DNA from: Azorinus chamasolen
Lineage: Eukaryota; Mollusca; Bivalvia; Cardiida; Solecurtidae
Assembly: GCA_963576725.1 (NCBI GenBank)
Contig: OY755252.1
Coordinates: forward strand, 29,902,578 to 29,966,577
Length of the DNA stretch: 64,000 nucleotides
Reading direction: 5' to 3'
A program made the position numbers and the translations under genes. Shown here piece by piece: positions 46,465-56,000 of the stretch. Position 1 is the stretch's first letter, and the number at the start of each line of letters is the position of its first letter. Below the pieces are notes generated by a model. It searched no databases and was not told the DNA's origin. It saw nothing but the letters and a program-made list of their open reading frames with translations.

Positions 46465-46692
46465 TTTTTATGCCCCCATCACACCCCGGGGGTATTGTTT
46501 TTGCAATGTCTGTTGATTTGTTGGTTGGTTTGTATAATGTTGTAGCCATTGCACATACATGCTTCAAATTTGGCATGAATGTGCAACTTATGGAGGCAAA
46601 CATTTTTAGGGGTGACTTATGAATGTCAATGTCATACATCAAGGTCATAGGTCAACTCGGGGGCATAGTGTTTCACAAACACACCTTGTTGA
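46465..46692. repeat. K element, single unit
   Basis: TTTTTATGCCCCCATCACAC with GGGGGTATTG head hairpin; GTAGCCATTGCACATACATG; tail CGGGGGCATAGTGTTTCACA. Confidence 0.75.
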
Positions 46693-46757
46693 TACCCGCT
46701 TTAACTATTTTTTTGTTATTGTGGCTAACTAACTTGGTTCAATCATGTTTTGAAATA

Positions 46758-47080
46758 CAGTTGAACTGCGATATCTCGAACTCGGATAACTCGCATATCG
46801 AGATAACTCGAGGGAAAAGCTCGGTCCTTCCAAATTTTACAATACTGAATTGTTCTGATCTATATCATTGCGCATATCTTTAAACACATGAATGAGACAA
46901 CTTAATGCAGGTCAAAAGTAATACTGAAAGCTCCTACAGGAGCTTTCGGCATTACTTTCGAGCTGCACTAAGCTGTGAACTTGAGAAATTGTTAAGATTA
47001 GAAATCGGATAACTCGAGTCTAGGTTATCGCGAAGTAATTTGTATGGTCCCTTGAAGTACGAGATATCGAAAGTCAACTG
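46758..47080. mobile_element. TA-M element 2, core present
   Basis: CAGTTGAACTGCGATATCTC to GATATCGAAAGTCAACTG; centre GAAAGCTCCTACAGGAGCTTTC (core 46930-46943). Confidence 0.85.
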
Positions 47081-47082
47081 TA

Positions 47083-47285
47083 TATAAACCCTTTTACTGC
47101 TTCTTGTTCAAGGAGGACTGATCCATTATTGCTTAAACAATAAAGTCCCTTCAATACTAGGAAAGGGTGTGTATTGCGAGAAGAATTTGAATGACAAACA
47201 TTGCAGACCCTGATCAGAGGGCTCATAGAAGAGCCATCTGATCTGGGTCTACACGGTTTGCAAATAACAGTACAGACATGTCCCG
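47083..47285. mobile_element. N element
   Basis: Hairpin of GACAAACATTGCAGACCCTG and CTGATCTGGGTCTACACGGT around GGCTCATAGAAGAGCC. Confidence 0.65.
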
Positions 47286-47638
47286 CACTCAAGGAGCTTA
47301 GAATCAGTTGTTATGTCAAAACATAGTTCATAATCCAGGAAGGTCGCATAACGTTTTCTGCCCGATGATAAGATTTTTTTTATGATAGCCTTAAATTTGG
47401 ATAAACAGTCAATGTGGTTTTGAATTTCTGAAAACCAAACCATCATTTCGTAAGTTTTTCATATGTTGAGTCTGTTCAGTTATAACTGCGAGTATTTGCT
47501 AATATATTGTTTATTTAATGTTATGTCTCGATACTTTTTTAGAGTCGTTCTTTGAATGTAGTGAATTGGGGCTACTTGGCAAGTTGCAGTCTGCTCAGAT
47601 TTTCAATTAGTTTAACCAAATAGTGCACAGTGTCCCTT

Positions 47639-47709
47639 AAAATGACACATGCGAACAGTGCAGATCCATACCTGGAGTAACCCTCTGATCAGGGTATGCA
47701 CTGTCTGCT
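47639..47709. repeat. Isolated hairpin of the GATCAGGG type
   Basis: GCGAACAGTGCAGATCCATA and CCTCTGATCAGGGTATGCAC; no outer arms. Confidence 0.5.
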
Positions 47710-47778
47710 GAACCCATCAATGATAATCGCTTATTCCAGCAAATATTTTGTTTGCTCAGGCAGGTTCAAAAGTAATAC

Positions 47779-47814
47779 CTTAACCCTTTAATCCACGAAT
47801 GCGCATTTTTACGT
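47779..47814. mobile_element. TTAA-A terminal fragment against the LINE
   Basis: TTAACCCTTTAATCCACGAA then GCGCATTTTTACG; the rest is replaced by LINE sequence. Confidence 0.6.
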
Positions 47815-48355
47815 CCCGTGTTCCCTTATACTTCTATACTACTACAAGGCAGAGTCAAATACTCCATACCCGATTAAGAACAAAGTGTAGCACATTTAAC
47901 ATTCCATTGTTCCAAAGAAACATTGTTGTCTCTCCGTTATGCTCTTGTTGTGATATCGAAAGTACTGATCACTTCTGTCTTATATGCCCACTCTACCAAG
48001 CCAAACGTACTCATCTAATACATACAATTAGCAATTTACGGCCTGTTACAGTGAAACTCCTTCTTTACGGCGACCCATCACTTGATACACATAGTAACAC
48101 TATTATATTTCAAGCGGTGCAGAAGTTTATTTTAGAAACTAAAAGATTCAGTTAAAAAGGAAACATAGTCAAACAGGGAGAGCAACATACGAAATGACAC
48201 CGCACCAAACACCATCAAACAAGAAACGGTATAGCCACAAGACAAAACATAACAGGACGCATATCAAGACGAAAATTTTTTAAACATTAGTCATATTAAA
48301 CAACAAAGTTGACCATAGGCTGAAAGCAGGAGTACCGCCTTGGAACGGTCAGTAG
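47815..48355 (+). pseudogene. Non-LTR retrotransposon 3' end, 5'-truncated
   Basis: The frame to the stop at 48153-48155 reads TTTRQSQILHTRLRTKCSTF, SPLCSCCDIESTDHFCLICP and LLLYGDPSLDTHSN. This is the C-terminal zinc-knuckle-like segment (C-x-C-C...H-x3-C) found after the reverse transcriptase of many invertebrate LINEs. The polymerase itself is missing. A 3' untranslated tail follows (CACCGCACCAAACACCATCA, GCTGAAAGCAGGAGTACCGC). 5' truncation is the usual result of target-primed insertion. Confidence 0.75.
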
Positions 48356-48550
48356 CCAAAAACGACGGTCATCGCAATATGTACTCCTGTGTCTCATCGG
48401 CCCTTGGCCTCCATCATGTTGACCGCCATTATTTCCATTCTCTTTTCTTCTTTCCAGCTATTTCAATGGCATTATCCATGAGTGATGTTCTACGTTCAGT
48501 GTGTTCTTCAAACGTACATGTAACAGAAGTATCATTCAATACATAACATT

Positions 48551-48812
48551 CACTCCTGTGCGTCTACCAAGAAACTGTTATGTTGTAGACATATTCATGT
48601 ACCGTTTTCTTATGTTCTTCTCCTAGATATTTGAGTTGTACCCAACATAGTTGTGTTATGATATGTTAAACAATGTCCACCAGTGTAGTTATAACGCGTC
48701 AAGGAGAGGATCCCAATAAGCATGTTGCTTACGATCCAATCTTTGATAAATATCTAGTGATTTATGGACTAATGTATATTTAAGAAATAAGAAAATATTT
48801 TTAAACTAAATA
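48551..48812. other. Intergenic stretch, nothing recognised
   Basis: AT-rich; no named repeat or credible frame. Confidence 0.45.
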
Positions 48813-48983
48813 CAGAGCTAAGGATAAAGGTGCGTACTCAAATACTAAAATCGTCATTTCTCCAACAAACCCTGTATTGTGGCCACTCTTTAGAACGATT
48901 CTAAAGAGTGGTCACACCAAATGGTTTAGTGGTGAAATAACGAATGAAAATGTTTTAATTTACACATCTTATCTGGACCTCTG
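48813..48983. mobile_element. F element, reverse orientation
   Basis: CAGAGCTAAGGATAAAGGTG to CTTATCTGGACCTCTG. Arms CACTCTTTAGAACG / ATTCTAAAGAGTGGTCACA; TAAATA lies on both sides. Confidence 0.85.
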
Positions 48984-49081
48984 TAAATAGTTTAAAATTT
49001 CCTTCGATTTCATCATTTTGTTTATTCGGACAGCTGATGTTGACAATTCACTTGCTTAAAACACCGTCTTGTTGCAATTGA

Positions 49082-49272
49082 CAGTAAAACCCCTCTAATA
49101 CGACCATGCACTTAATAAACAAACATGGCTGTTTTCATAAGAATGTGGTTGCTTAATGCAGGACGAAAGTTATACAGAAAGCTATGATTTTCATCCTGCA
49201 TTAAGCTACTGCCTGCCTTTGCCACTGTGAATTATGCCCCTTTTTGGTGGTTGCATTAGAGGGGTTGTACTG
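49082..49272. mobile_element. TA-I element
   Basis: CAGTAAAACCCCTCTAATAC to GCATTAGAGGGGTTGTACTG; arms TGGTTGCTTAATGCAGGAC / CATCCTGCATTAAGCTAC; the central core is reduced to AGCTATGATT. Confidence 0.8.
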
Positions 49273-49354
49273 TGTACTTGTATCCATGAACTACTGACGG
49301 AGTTATTCAGTATGTCATGTGGATCAAGAGTGTTTGTAAACATTAGAAGGGTAT

Positions 49355-49526
49355 GAGCCGTTAGTTCAGGGTCTGCTCTGTTTGCTTACGGAATCATGTA
49401 GATCTGATTATTTTAGTCATGCTAACAATTCCCTCTCAATTGTTTATATTTTTTTTTAAAAAAAGTGTTGACGAATATTCATTAAGTGATTAATTCATGC
49501 ATAAATGTCCATAAGTAAAATGGTTA
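49355..49526. mobile_element. TTAA-A right half
   Basis: CAGGGTCTGCTCTGTTTGCT, GGAATCATGTAGATCTGATT, and an AT-rich end. Confidence 0.6.
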
Positions 49527-49667
49527 AAGAGCCCGCTGATTAGGGTCTGCAATGTTTGTTTCAGACTTATTGCCCAAGGACTGGTGAAATATTTCTTTCA
49601 GAATCTCCACTCCGAATGGAAACGTGCATTGATAACCCTAACAGATGACCACTCTCTCGTTAGTGCG

Positions 49668-49765
49668 ACCTAACATCTGACTAGCATTTGCAAAAAGTAT
49701 GGGTCCAGATGAGACGTCGAGTATAACTCAGTGTCACATCAGTATCCAACCTGTTTGACAATCGG
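49668..49765. mobile_element. TTAA-H palindrome fragment
   Basis: GTATGGGTCCAGATGAGACG and GTGTCACATCAGTATCCAAC around CGAGTATAACTC. Confidence 0.55.
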
Positions 49766-49862
49766 CTCATATAGTCTCAAAACTCGAATAGTAGTCAAAT
49801 AGTCGAGTTTATTATCTTATTTTATGTTTCCAGCAGGGCAAAGGTTAGCTGGACGGGTCCAC

Positions 49863-50106
49863 TTAACTTGTTTCTATATTCATTCTAAATTTAAATACCT
49901 GCTGACGATTCATGGACAAAATAATTATAATGAAATATGGAAGGTAGAACATTGTAGCCGTTTTAGAAAGTAAATAAACAGATGTATCAAATTCCATTCA
50001 CAAACAGAGCAGACCCTGACCAGACGGCTCCTATAGGAGCCGTCTGGTCTGGGTCTACTCTGTTTGCAAATGCGTGAAACTGTGTTTGTATATGAAAAAG
50101 GGTTAA
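49863..50106. mobile_element. TTAA-B MITE, full length
   Basis: TTAACTTGTTTCTATATTCA to ATATGAAAAAGGGTTAA; perfect palindrome of GACCAGACGGCTCC arms. Confidence 0.9.
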
Positions 50107-50420
50107 GTAGATGTACACGGTCTATATGGATTAGGGGCTATTTAAATCGTGACACTGTTTCACTGTGTCCCGATGCAGATAATGACTGGCTTTTGTAATT
50201 TTATCGCCAAAACGAAATTAGGGAGAGGGGGCGAGGCATACTGTGTTTACTCTGTTTCTTATTGTAATTATTATTATTAATAATTATATTATTATTAAAC
50301 GAAGTTTGAGAGGGGGTATATAGGAGTCAGTGCGTTGGTCGGTCGGTCTGTCTGTCCGTGACACAACATTTGATTTGCGATCAAGGCAGCTGAGCGGGGA
50401 TATTCCATCACCATTAGTGA

Positions 50421-50620
50421 TACTGTATAACCTCTCTATAACGGCAACTAAATTGTGTTAGTTAGTTGGTATTTATGGCTGCTTAAAGCAAGGTGAAAGT
50501 AAAACAGAACGCTCCTATATGACAGTTCTGTTTTACTTTCACCTAGCTTTAAACAGTCACCTGCATTTAACACAAAATATTTGATGTAATTTAGTGGATG
50601 TTATAGAGAGGTTTTAATGT
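50421..50620. mobile_element. TA-E MITE, diverged ends
   Basis: ACTGTATAACCTCTCTATAA to TATAGAGAGGTTTTAATG; centre CAGAACGCTCCTATATGACA, i.e. one half of the core mutated. Confidence 0.85.
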
Positions 50621-50624
50621 AGTT

Positions 50625-50745
50625 CTAGTTATTATTATTATTGATTATATTGTTATTTTTATTTAAAAAAAATAAAAGCAAAGTATGATTATTATTATTA
50701 TTGTTGTTATTGTAATAATTATCATTAATATTATTATTATTGCCA
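50625..50745. repeat. ATT-rich microsatellite
   Basis: Interrupted (ATT)n runs on both sides of an A run. The minus-strand frame gives poly-Asn and is not a gene. Confidence 0.85.
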
Positions 50746-50811
50746 TAAGTTGCTTCCGTTTCCGATAGTAATAAAGTATTCCTTTGAATACTGAATGACC
50801 CATCATAATGA

Positions 50812-50945
50812 CTGAATCCATTCAGTATGAGGGGACTAAATATGCTAGATGATTTTGAATGACAAACAGTGTAGATCCTGATCAGGTGACTCGCATAGGA
50901 ATCATCTGATCGGGATCTACGCCGTTTGTAATTGTAAGTGCGCTT
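50812..50945. mobile_element. N element, uninterrupted
   Basis: AATCCATTCAGTATGAGGGG; AATGACAAACAGTGTAGATC / GATCGGGATCTACGCCGTTT arms around GACTCGCATAGGAATC. Confidence 0.7.
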
Positions 50946-51411
50946 AATTTCTGCATTCAAAGGGATGGTGTGATAATAAATATGACCCGTTTAGCTATTA
51001 ACAGTATAGATCTATGTCAGGGACACCCTGACCAAGAACTACACTGTTTGCTTCAAACATTATTTTCCACGCTGGCCGATAATATCTTGCAGAATTACAC
51101 TTCAAATACAGGTAAATCTGTTTAATACTTTAGCTGCGAGGGTCATTAAAAAGCAACAAGCCTACCATGTTTGCAACCTTTACGAATACTGTAGACGTTT
51201 TTTATATTGTTGTAAACAATTTTATTTTGGAGCACAAACTGTTTCCATCCGTTTTTCAAAATTATTTTGCGGCTCATAAACCATGTCTTTGTATTTTGAG
51301 GGACAGACATATAACAAAGTAGTCCGAAGGCCTTTACCGAGCGCGCATCAAAATGATAGCAGGTTGAAACCGTTTAAACCAAACGTATTTCGATTCTAAA
51401 TTACATAACAT

Positions 51412-51890
51412 GACCCCCCCCCCCCAATTAAAGGGGGTTGACTGTTGTTTTTGCCATGCCTGAAAAGTTTGTAACCATTAAACATACATACTTCAAACTT
51501 GGCATGCATGTGCAACCTATGGAGGCGAACATATTTAGGAATGATTTATTAAGGTCAATGTCATACATCAAGGTCAAAGGTCAAATTACGGATCAAATTA
51601 AGATTGGCGATACTTTTGTGGTCTTCAAACCTGGCATGCATGTGCAACTTATGGAGGCGAACATTTTTAGGAATAATTTATAAAGGCCAATGTCATACAT
51701 CAAGGTCAAAGGTCAAATTACGGATCAAATTAAGATTGGCGATAATTTTGTGGTCTTCAAACCTGGCATGCATGTGCAACTTATGGAGGCGAATACTTTT
51801 AGGGGTAAATGAGGTAAATGTCATGCATCAAGGTCAAAGGTCATACCGGGAGCATAGTGTTTCACACACAAACACATCTTGTTGGTTTCA
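51412..51890 (+). repeat. K element with three 130-bp units and a C tract
   Basis: A run of about 12 C, AATTAAAGGGGG, then units near 51503, 51635 and 51765 with GGCATGCATGTGCAAC, TATGGAGGCGAAC and CATCAAGGTCAAAGGTCA. Tail GGGAGCATAGTGTTTCACAC. Plus-strand frames follow the repeat. Confidence 0.8.
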
Positions 51891-52128
51891 AATTGGGAGG
51901 GAGAAGTAAATGCACCAGATCAGCTTTGGTGACAACTGGAGCCCATTGGGAAATACTAATGTAACGTATACTCCACACCAGCTACACTATTTGTATGTTT
52001 CAATAACCACGGCACATTTGTTGTTTGTTTATGGAGGCTGTCATGTGAGAAGTACATTTATTCTTACGCAATAGTCAAGCCATTGTATTTATATGTTCAT
52101 TGGAATACATATAAAGTTATTGAGAAGG

Positions 52129-52470
52129 ACATTAAATCTTTATTTCTTGAATATTCATGTAATATTATTACCTCATGCATATTAATTAGATGGGGTTTTA
52201 TAATGGCACATGGAACAAGGGATTCTTTTGCTATGACACACATTAGAATCAGATATATACACTGTATTATTATCAATACAAACAGAGCAAGTCCTGGGTC
52301 CATGATTATAAAGCTTTTTAGTTGAGTCTAAGTTTGTTCTCAAGCTTTTGATTGGCCAGATTTGAGCCTAACTCAGACTCAACTAAAAGGTTTTATAAGC
52401 ATGGATACTGGTCAGACAGGGGATGTCTGATATGTGTTTAGTTTGTTTGCGATAGGCGTATAATGTGGGA
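52129..52470. mobile_element. TTAA-A MITE with a nested G foldback
   Basis: A-family 52129-52298 (CATGCATATTAATTAGATGG, CAATACAAACAGAGCAAGTC) and 52409-52470 (GTCAGACAGGGGATGTCTGA). The insertion lies in the palindrome arm. Confidence 0.78.
52299..52408. mobile_element. G foldback, shortened
   Basis: GTCCATGATTATAAAGCTTT and TTTTATAAGCATGGATAC arms. CTG stands on each side, as at 4719-4892. Confidence 0.75.
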
Positions 52471-52498
52471 TTTTAATCTAAAGATTAAATTACTTCAG

Positions 52499-52560
52499 AT
52501 GACGCTGCACACATAACAGATGCCGCTGCACACATAACAGATGACGCTGCACATATAGCA
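52499..52560 (+). repeat. 21-bp repeat, three copies, directly before the NACHT gene start
   Basis: Three copies of a 21-bp unit with GACGCTGCACACATAACA. In the frame of the gene they would read DDAAHIT three times with small changes. TACTTCAG at 52491-52498 could be an acceptor, so the repeat may be coding or 5' leader. Confidence 0.8.
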
Positions 52561-53079
52561 ATGCAGGTGGACCGCATGAACAATCCGAAATATGTGAACT
52601 GGGTTAAAGTTGGAACCGCTCTGCACTATGTCAAAGAAGGTCTGTCTGACTTTGTGAACAAACACTCGAACATCTTCCATGGCCATATAAAGGCAGCTGT
52701 GCTACGGAAATGCGTTAGTCCACCAAACATCTGTAATGCCTGCACATCGAAACGTTTTAAGACGAAGCAAGACAAAAATCGTCCTGTGTCTGTAACCAAA
52801 TGGAGCATAAACTGTGTTAACGATGTATGCAATCATTGGTGTGACGAAATATTGGCATACCATAGCCATGGTACTCACCGATGCCCAACTATACACTGGC
52901 CAAATATCGACCCTTTGCGTTGGCCAAATGATCCGTGGGAGGTGATCAAAACTTTTCAGCCCCATGGATGTCATTGTCACCGAAGTGCTGACGACAGTGA
53001 CTGTTCAGCACTGCTGGGAGTGCTGCTGGACTGCACCTATTTCCACCAGTTCCTCTCCAACTTGCAGCTTTTACGAGAA
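52561..53079 (+). CDS. HEPN-NACHT gene exon 1 (CXorf38-like domain)
   Basis: 173 codons ending QLLRE at donor GAA|GTAAGT. NPKYVNWVKVGTALHYVKEG then LSDFV forms the first helix. Cysteines at 51, 58, 61, 85, 90, 94, 108, 137 and 139 plus several His could bind metal. WPNIDPLRWPNDPWEVIKTF parallels the CXorf38 WGN..RWP.DAWEVAKAF segment as I recall it. Confidence 0.85.
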
Positions 53080-56000
53080 GTAAGTAACAGTAAATATTGT
53101 CATGAAATATTTACTTTTTATCTGATGAATGCTCATAACAACGATAATGATTGTATGACTATTGTTTGTCCGATTTTCTTATTATTGTATATAGCGTCTT
53201 GGTAAGGCAGCATCATGCGTCTCTATCATATACATGTACAGTGTACGAGTATGTTATTCATTTGCCTGGTCTCTCTTGTTGGTTGATATTGTTGCTGTTG
53301 TTAAATTGTTCATTGTACGAGTAAACTTTCATATTGTTTTTCAACAAGAGCTAATATTCAGCCTTGACAATGAATGTGACTGCTGAAAAACGGTTTGAGG
53401 TGAATTGTGGCAACTTTCAAGTCTGCATCTCATGAACGGCCATTCTTTTACTTTAAAGACATTGTTTTATTCGCCCATGTATTAGACACACTTCGTGTGC
53501 TTTTTTGTTCTGTAATAATCGTAACAATTTAGACGGTGTTCCGTTTTGTTCCCGGTATGTTCGGGTTAGTTCCGGATGTGTTAGCAATATTGATACAATA
53601 TTTTGTTCCAGAATAATAAAATGCGGTAGCTATGTGCATCGTTATTGATTTAAGAATACATGTACATTTAAGGGTACAAATCTTCATAAAATGGTCCAAA
53701 CAGTACTTTTTAAAAGGTTATACATGACATTGTATTTTAAAACGCCGCATTATTTATAGACGAAGTTACTTTAAGAAAATTAGAAAATGTTCATTGGAAA
53801 AATGGTGCAGACGACATATACTGGCACAAAAGTACTCAGATTGTAAAGCATTCATAGAAAGATGTCCTTGGTAAATTTGAATATTTCAGTAACATATACA
53901 TAACATAGATGATACTGTATTGTTGTTGCAGATAAAAGACCATCGAAATGAGATTATGCACTCAGGGAATCTCGAGATAGAGGATTCACAGTGTAGAAGC
54001 TGGCTAGATGATATGATACGGTTTTTAGAAGACCCAGTGCATTTCAGTTCAGTCGCACAGTGTCAACAATCTGCAACGAAAATCAAAGAGGTAAGCAAAT
54101 AAACATAGTACGTTAGAGACTACGAGACCCTCGTATGCAATCATGTTAAATATATGCTGTGGGATATCATTCGAAAGCAAAAGTAGCAATGCAAAAAGAG
54201 AAAATTGCAGGCTCGGTTTTATTGAATATGTTCATGAGTAGTAACTAAAGCACTATTCATTTTTCAAAACTAATAACATCAAAACTAATCATCCCGAAGG
54301 ACCAGAAACCTGCTGTTGTGAAGTAAATATATCCTGAAAGTGGGAGATCCTTCGAAAGCAAAAGTAGCAATGCTAAAAGAGAATGTTGCAGACTCGGTTT
54401 TATTGAATCTGTTAGTCCTTGTGGGCGTATATCTGAAACGCTGCAGTTAGGTTGAACGCAGACAATACACATGGCGTATACATGTATATGAATATATATG
54501 AAAACATGCATTCAGTTTAAACCAGACACTCCGCTGCAATCAAGTCGAACGGAAACAATTCCTAAGGCCTCTATCTGAACAACTGCAGGCAGGTTGATCC
54601 CAGACATTACAAACGAGTCTTTCTGAAATGCTACAATCAGGGTAAATCCAGACAGTCCACAAGGCGTCTCTCTGAAATACTGTTATCAGGTTAAACCCAA
54701 ACAATCTACGTGAAATATATCTGCGATCATGGTAACTCAGACTATTCACACAAGCATAAATCTTGAACGCTTGGGTAAGGTATACACAGAAAATCCTCGT
54801 TTCGTATATCTTAAAAGCTACAATTTAGTTGTATTAGGAAAATTCCTGCGCTGTATCTCATAAATATATCTATCTATCTGCTATTATGTACACTTACTGC
54901 GTCGCATATCTCAAAAACTGCAATCAGGTAAAACTCAGATAATTCATACGTCGTATAGCTGAAAGCTGAAATCAGGTTAAACCAAGACAATCCATATGTC
55001 GTATATCTTAAAAGCTGCGATTAGGTAAAATTCAGACAATTCACGCGGCGTATATCTGAAAAGGTGCAAAGAAAGAAAATTAGGTTTTTAAGAATTACAA
55101 TAGACGAAATACAAATAGACGGCAATTAATTTAGTGTACTAAATAAGAAACCAGTTGTAGTGAAAGACGAACCAACTATTGAGAATTAATTGTAAAGAAC
55201 ACTGAGCCTTTCCCTAACAACAACACTTTGGATCCAGATTTTATCCGGATTAAGGCGTTTTAGATTTTAGATACAGATGCTGTCTTTGACATGCAATAAA
55301 TATTTCTATTCCGTTTTTCAGACGATTATCACTTGGTACTGAAATAATTAACAATTCTCATACTAATCATGATCTCGCCGTTGATTGCAAATGGCTTGTA
55401 CCGAGAGAGACACTGAGTTCATGGTCCAAACGGATTGACATTTCTCAAAAGCTTGATCAAATCAGACGTAGGTGATTATTGCAGCAGGTCACAGGCTAAA
55501 CCTTTCAACGCCGAATTTTCAAGTGAACTATTCCAACCTTCTAACAGGTCAAATTACCGTGCATATTCGGGGATGTTTCAATGAAAAGTGTAACATGACA
55601 AACAGTAGGAGCAGTGTTACAGATAAACGTGCGTACTCAAATTCAAAAACCCTCCTTTCTCCAACCAAACCTTATGTTGTGACCACTTTTTAGAATAGTC
55701 TCTTCGAGATAATTCAAAAGAGTGATCACAACTTAGGGTTTGGTGGAGAAATAAAGAAGTTATTCTTGAAAATGTTTTAATTTACGCGTCTTATTTGGAC
55801 CTCTGTAAGAGGGCATGTTACCTTACAACAGAACAAAATGTTAACATTTGTTTACTTATTGAAGCTGAGAGACAACCAACTCGAACTGACATTGTGCAAG
55901 GAACTAGAGGAAAATGCAATCCGGCAGCTCACTGAACAGCTTCGTAAAGATGTACAGCAATTACAAGCTCAACAGGAAGTGAACAAGTCAAGTGCTGATG

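Noticed and set aside
48340..48546. 68-codon frame after the LINE
   Set aside because: It begins in the LINE 3' tail and shows no domain; treated as chance.
50625..50960. 111-codon minus-strand frame with poly-Asn
   Set aside because: Poly-Asn is read from an ATT microsatellite, and the rest is an N hairpin element.
51438..51909. Overlapping plus-strand frames of 81 and 101 codons
   Set aside because: They repeat with the 130-bp K units (KVKGQITDQIKIGD-like), with no coding signal beyond that.
52626..52980. Minus-strand frames of 68 and 92 codons opposite NACHT gene exon 1
   Set aside because: Shadow frames of a well-supported coding exon.
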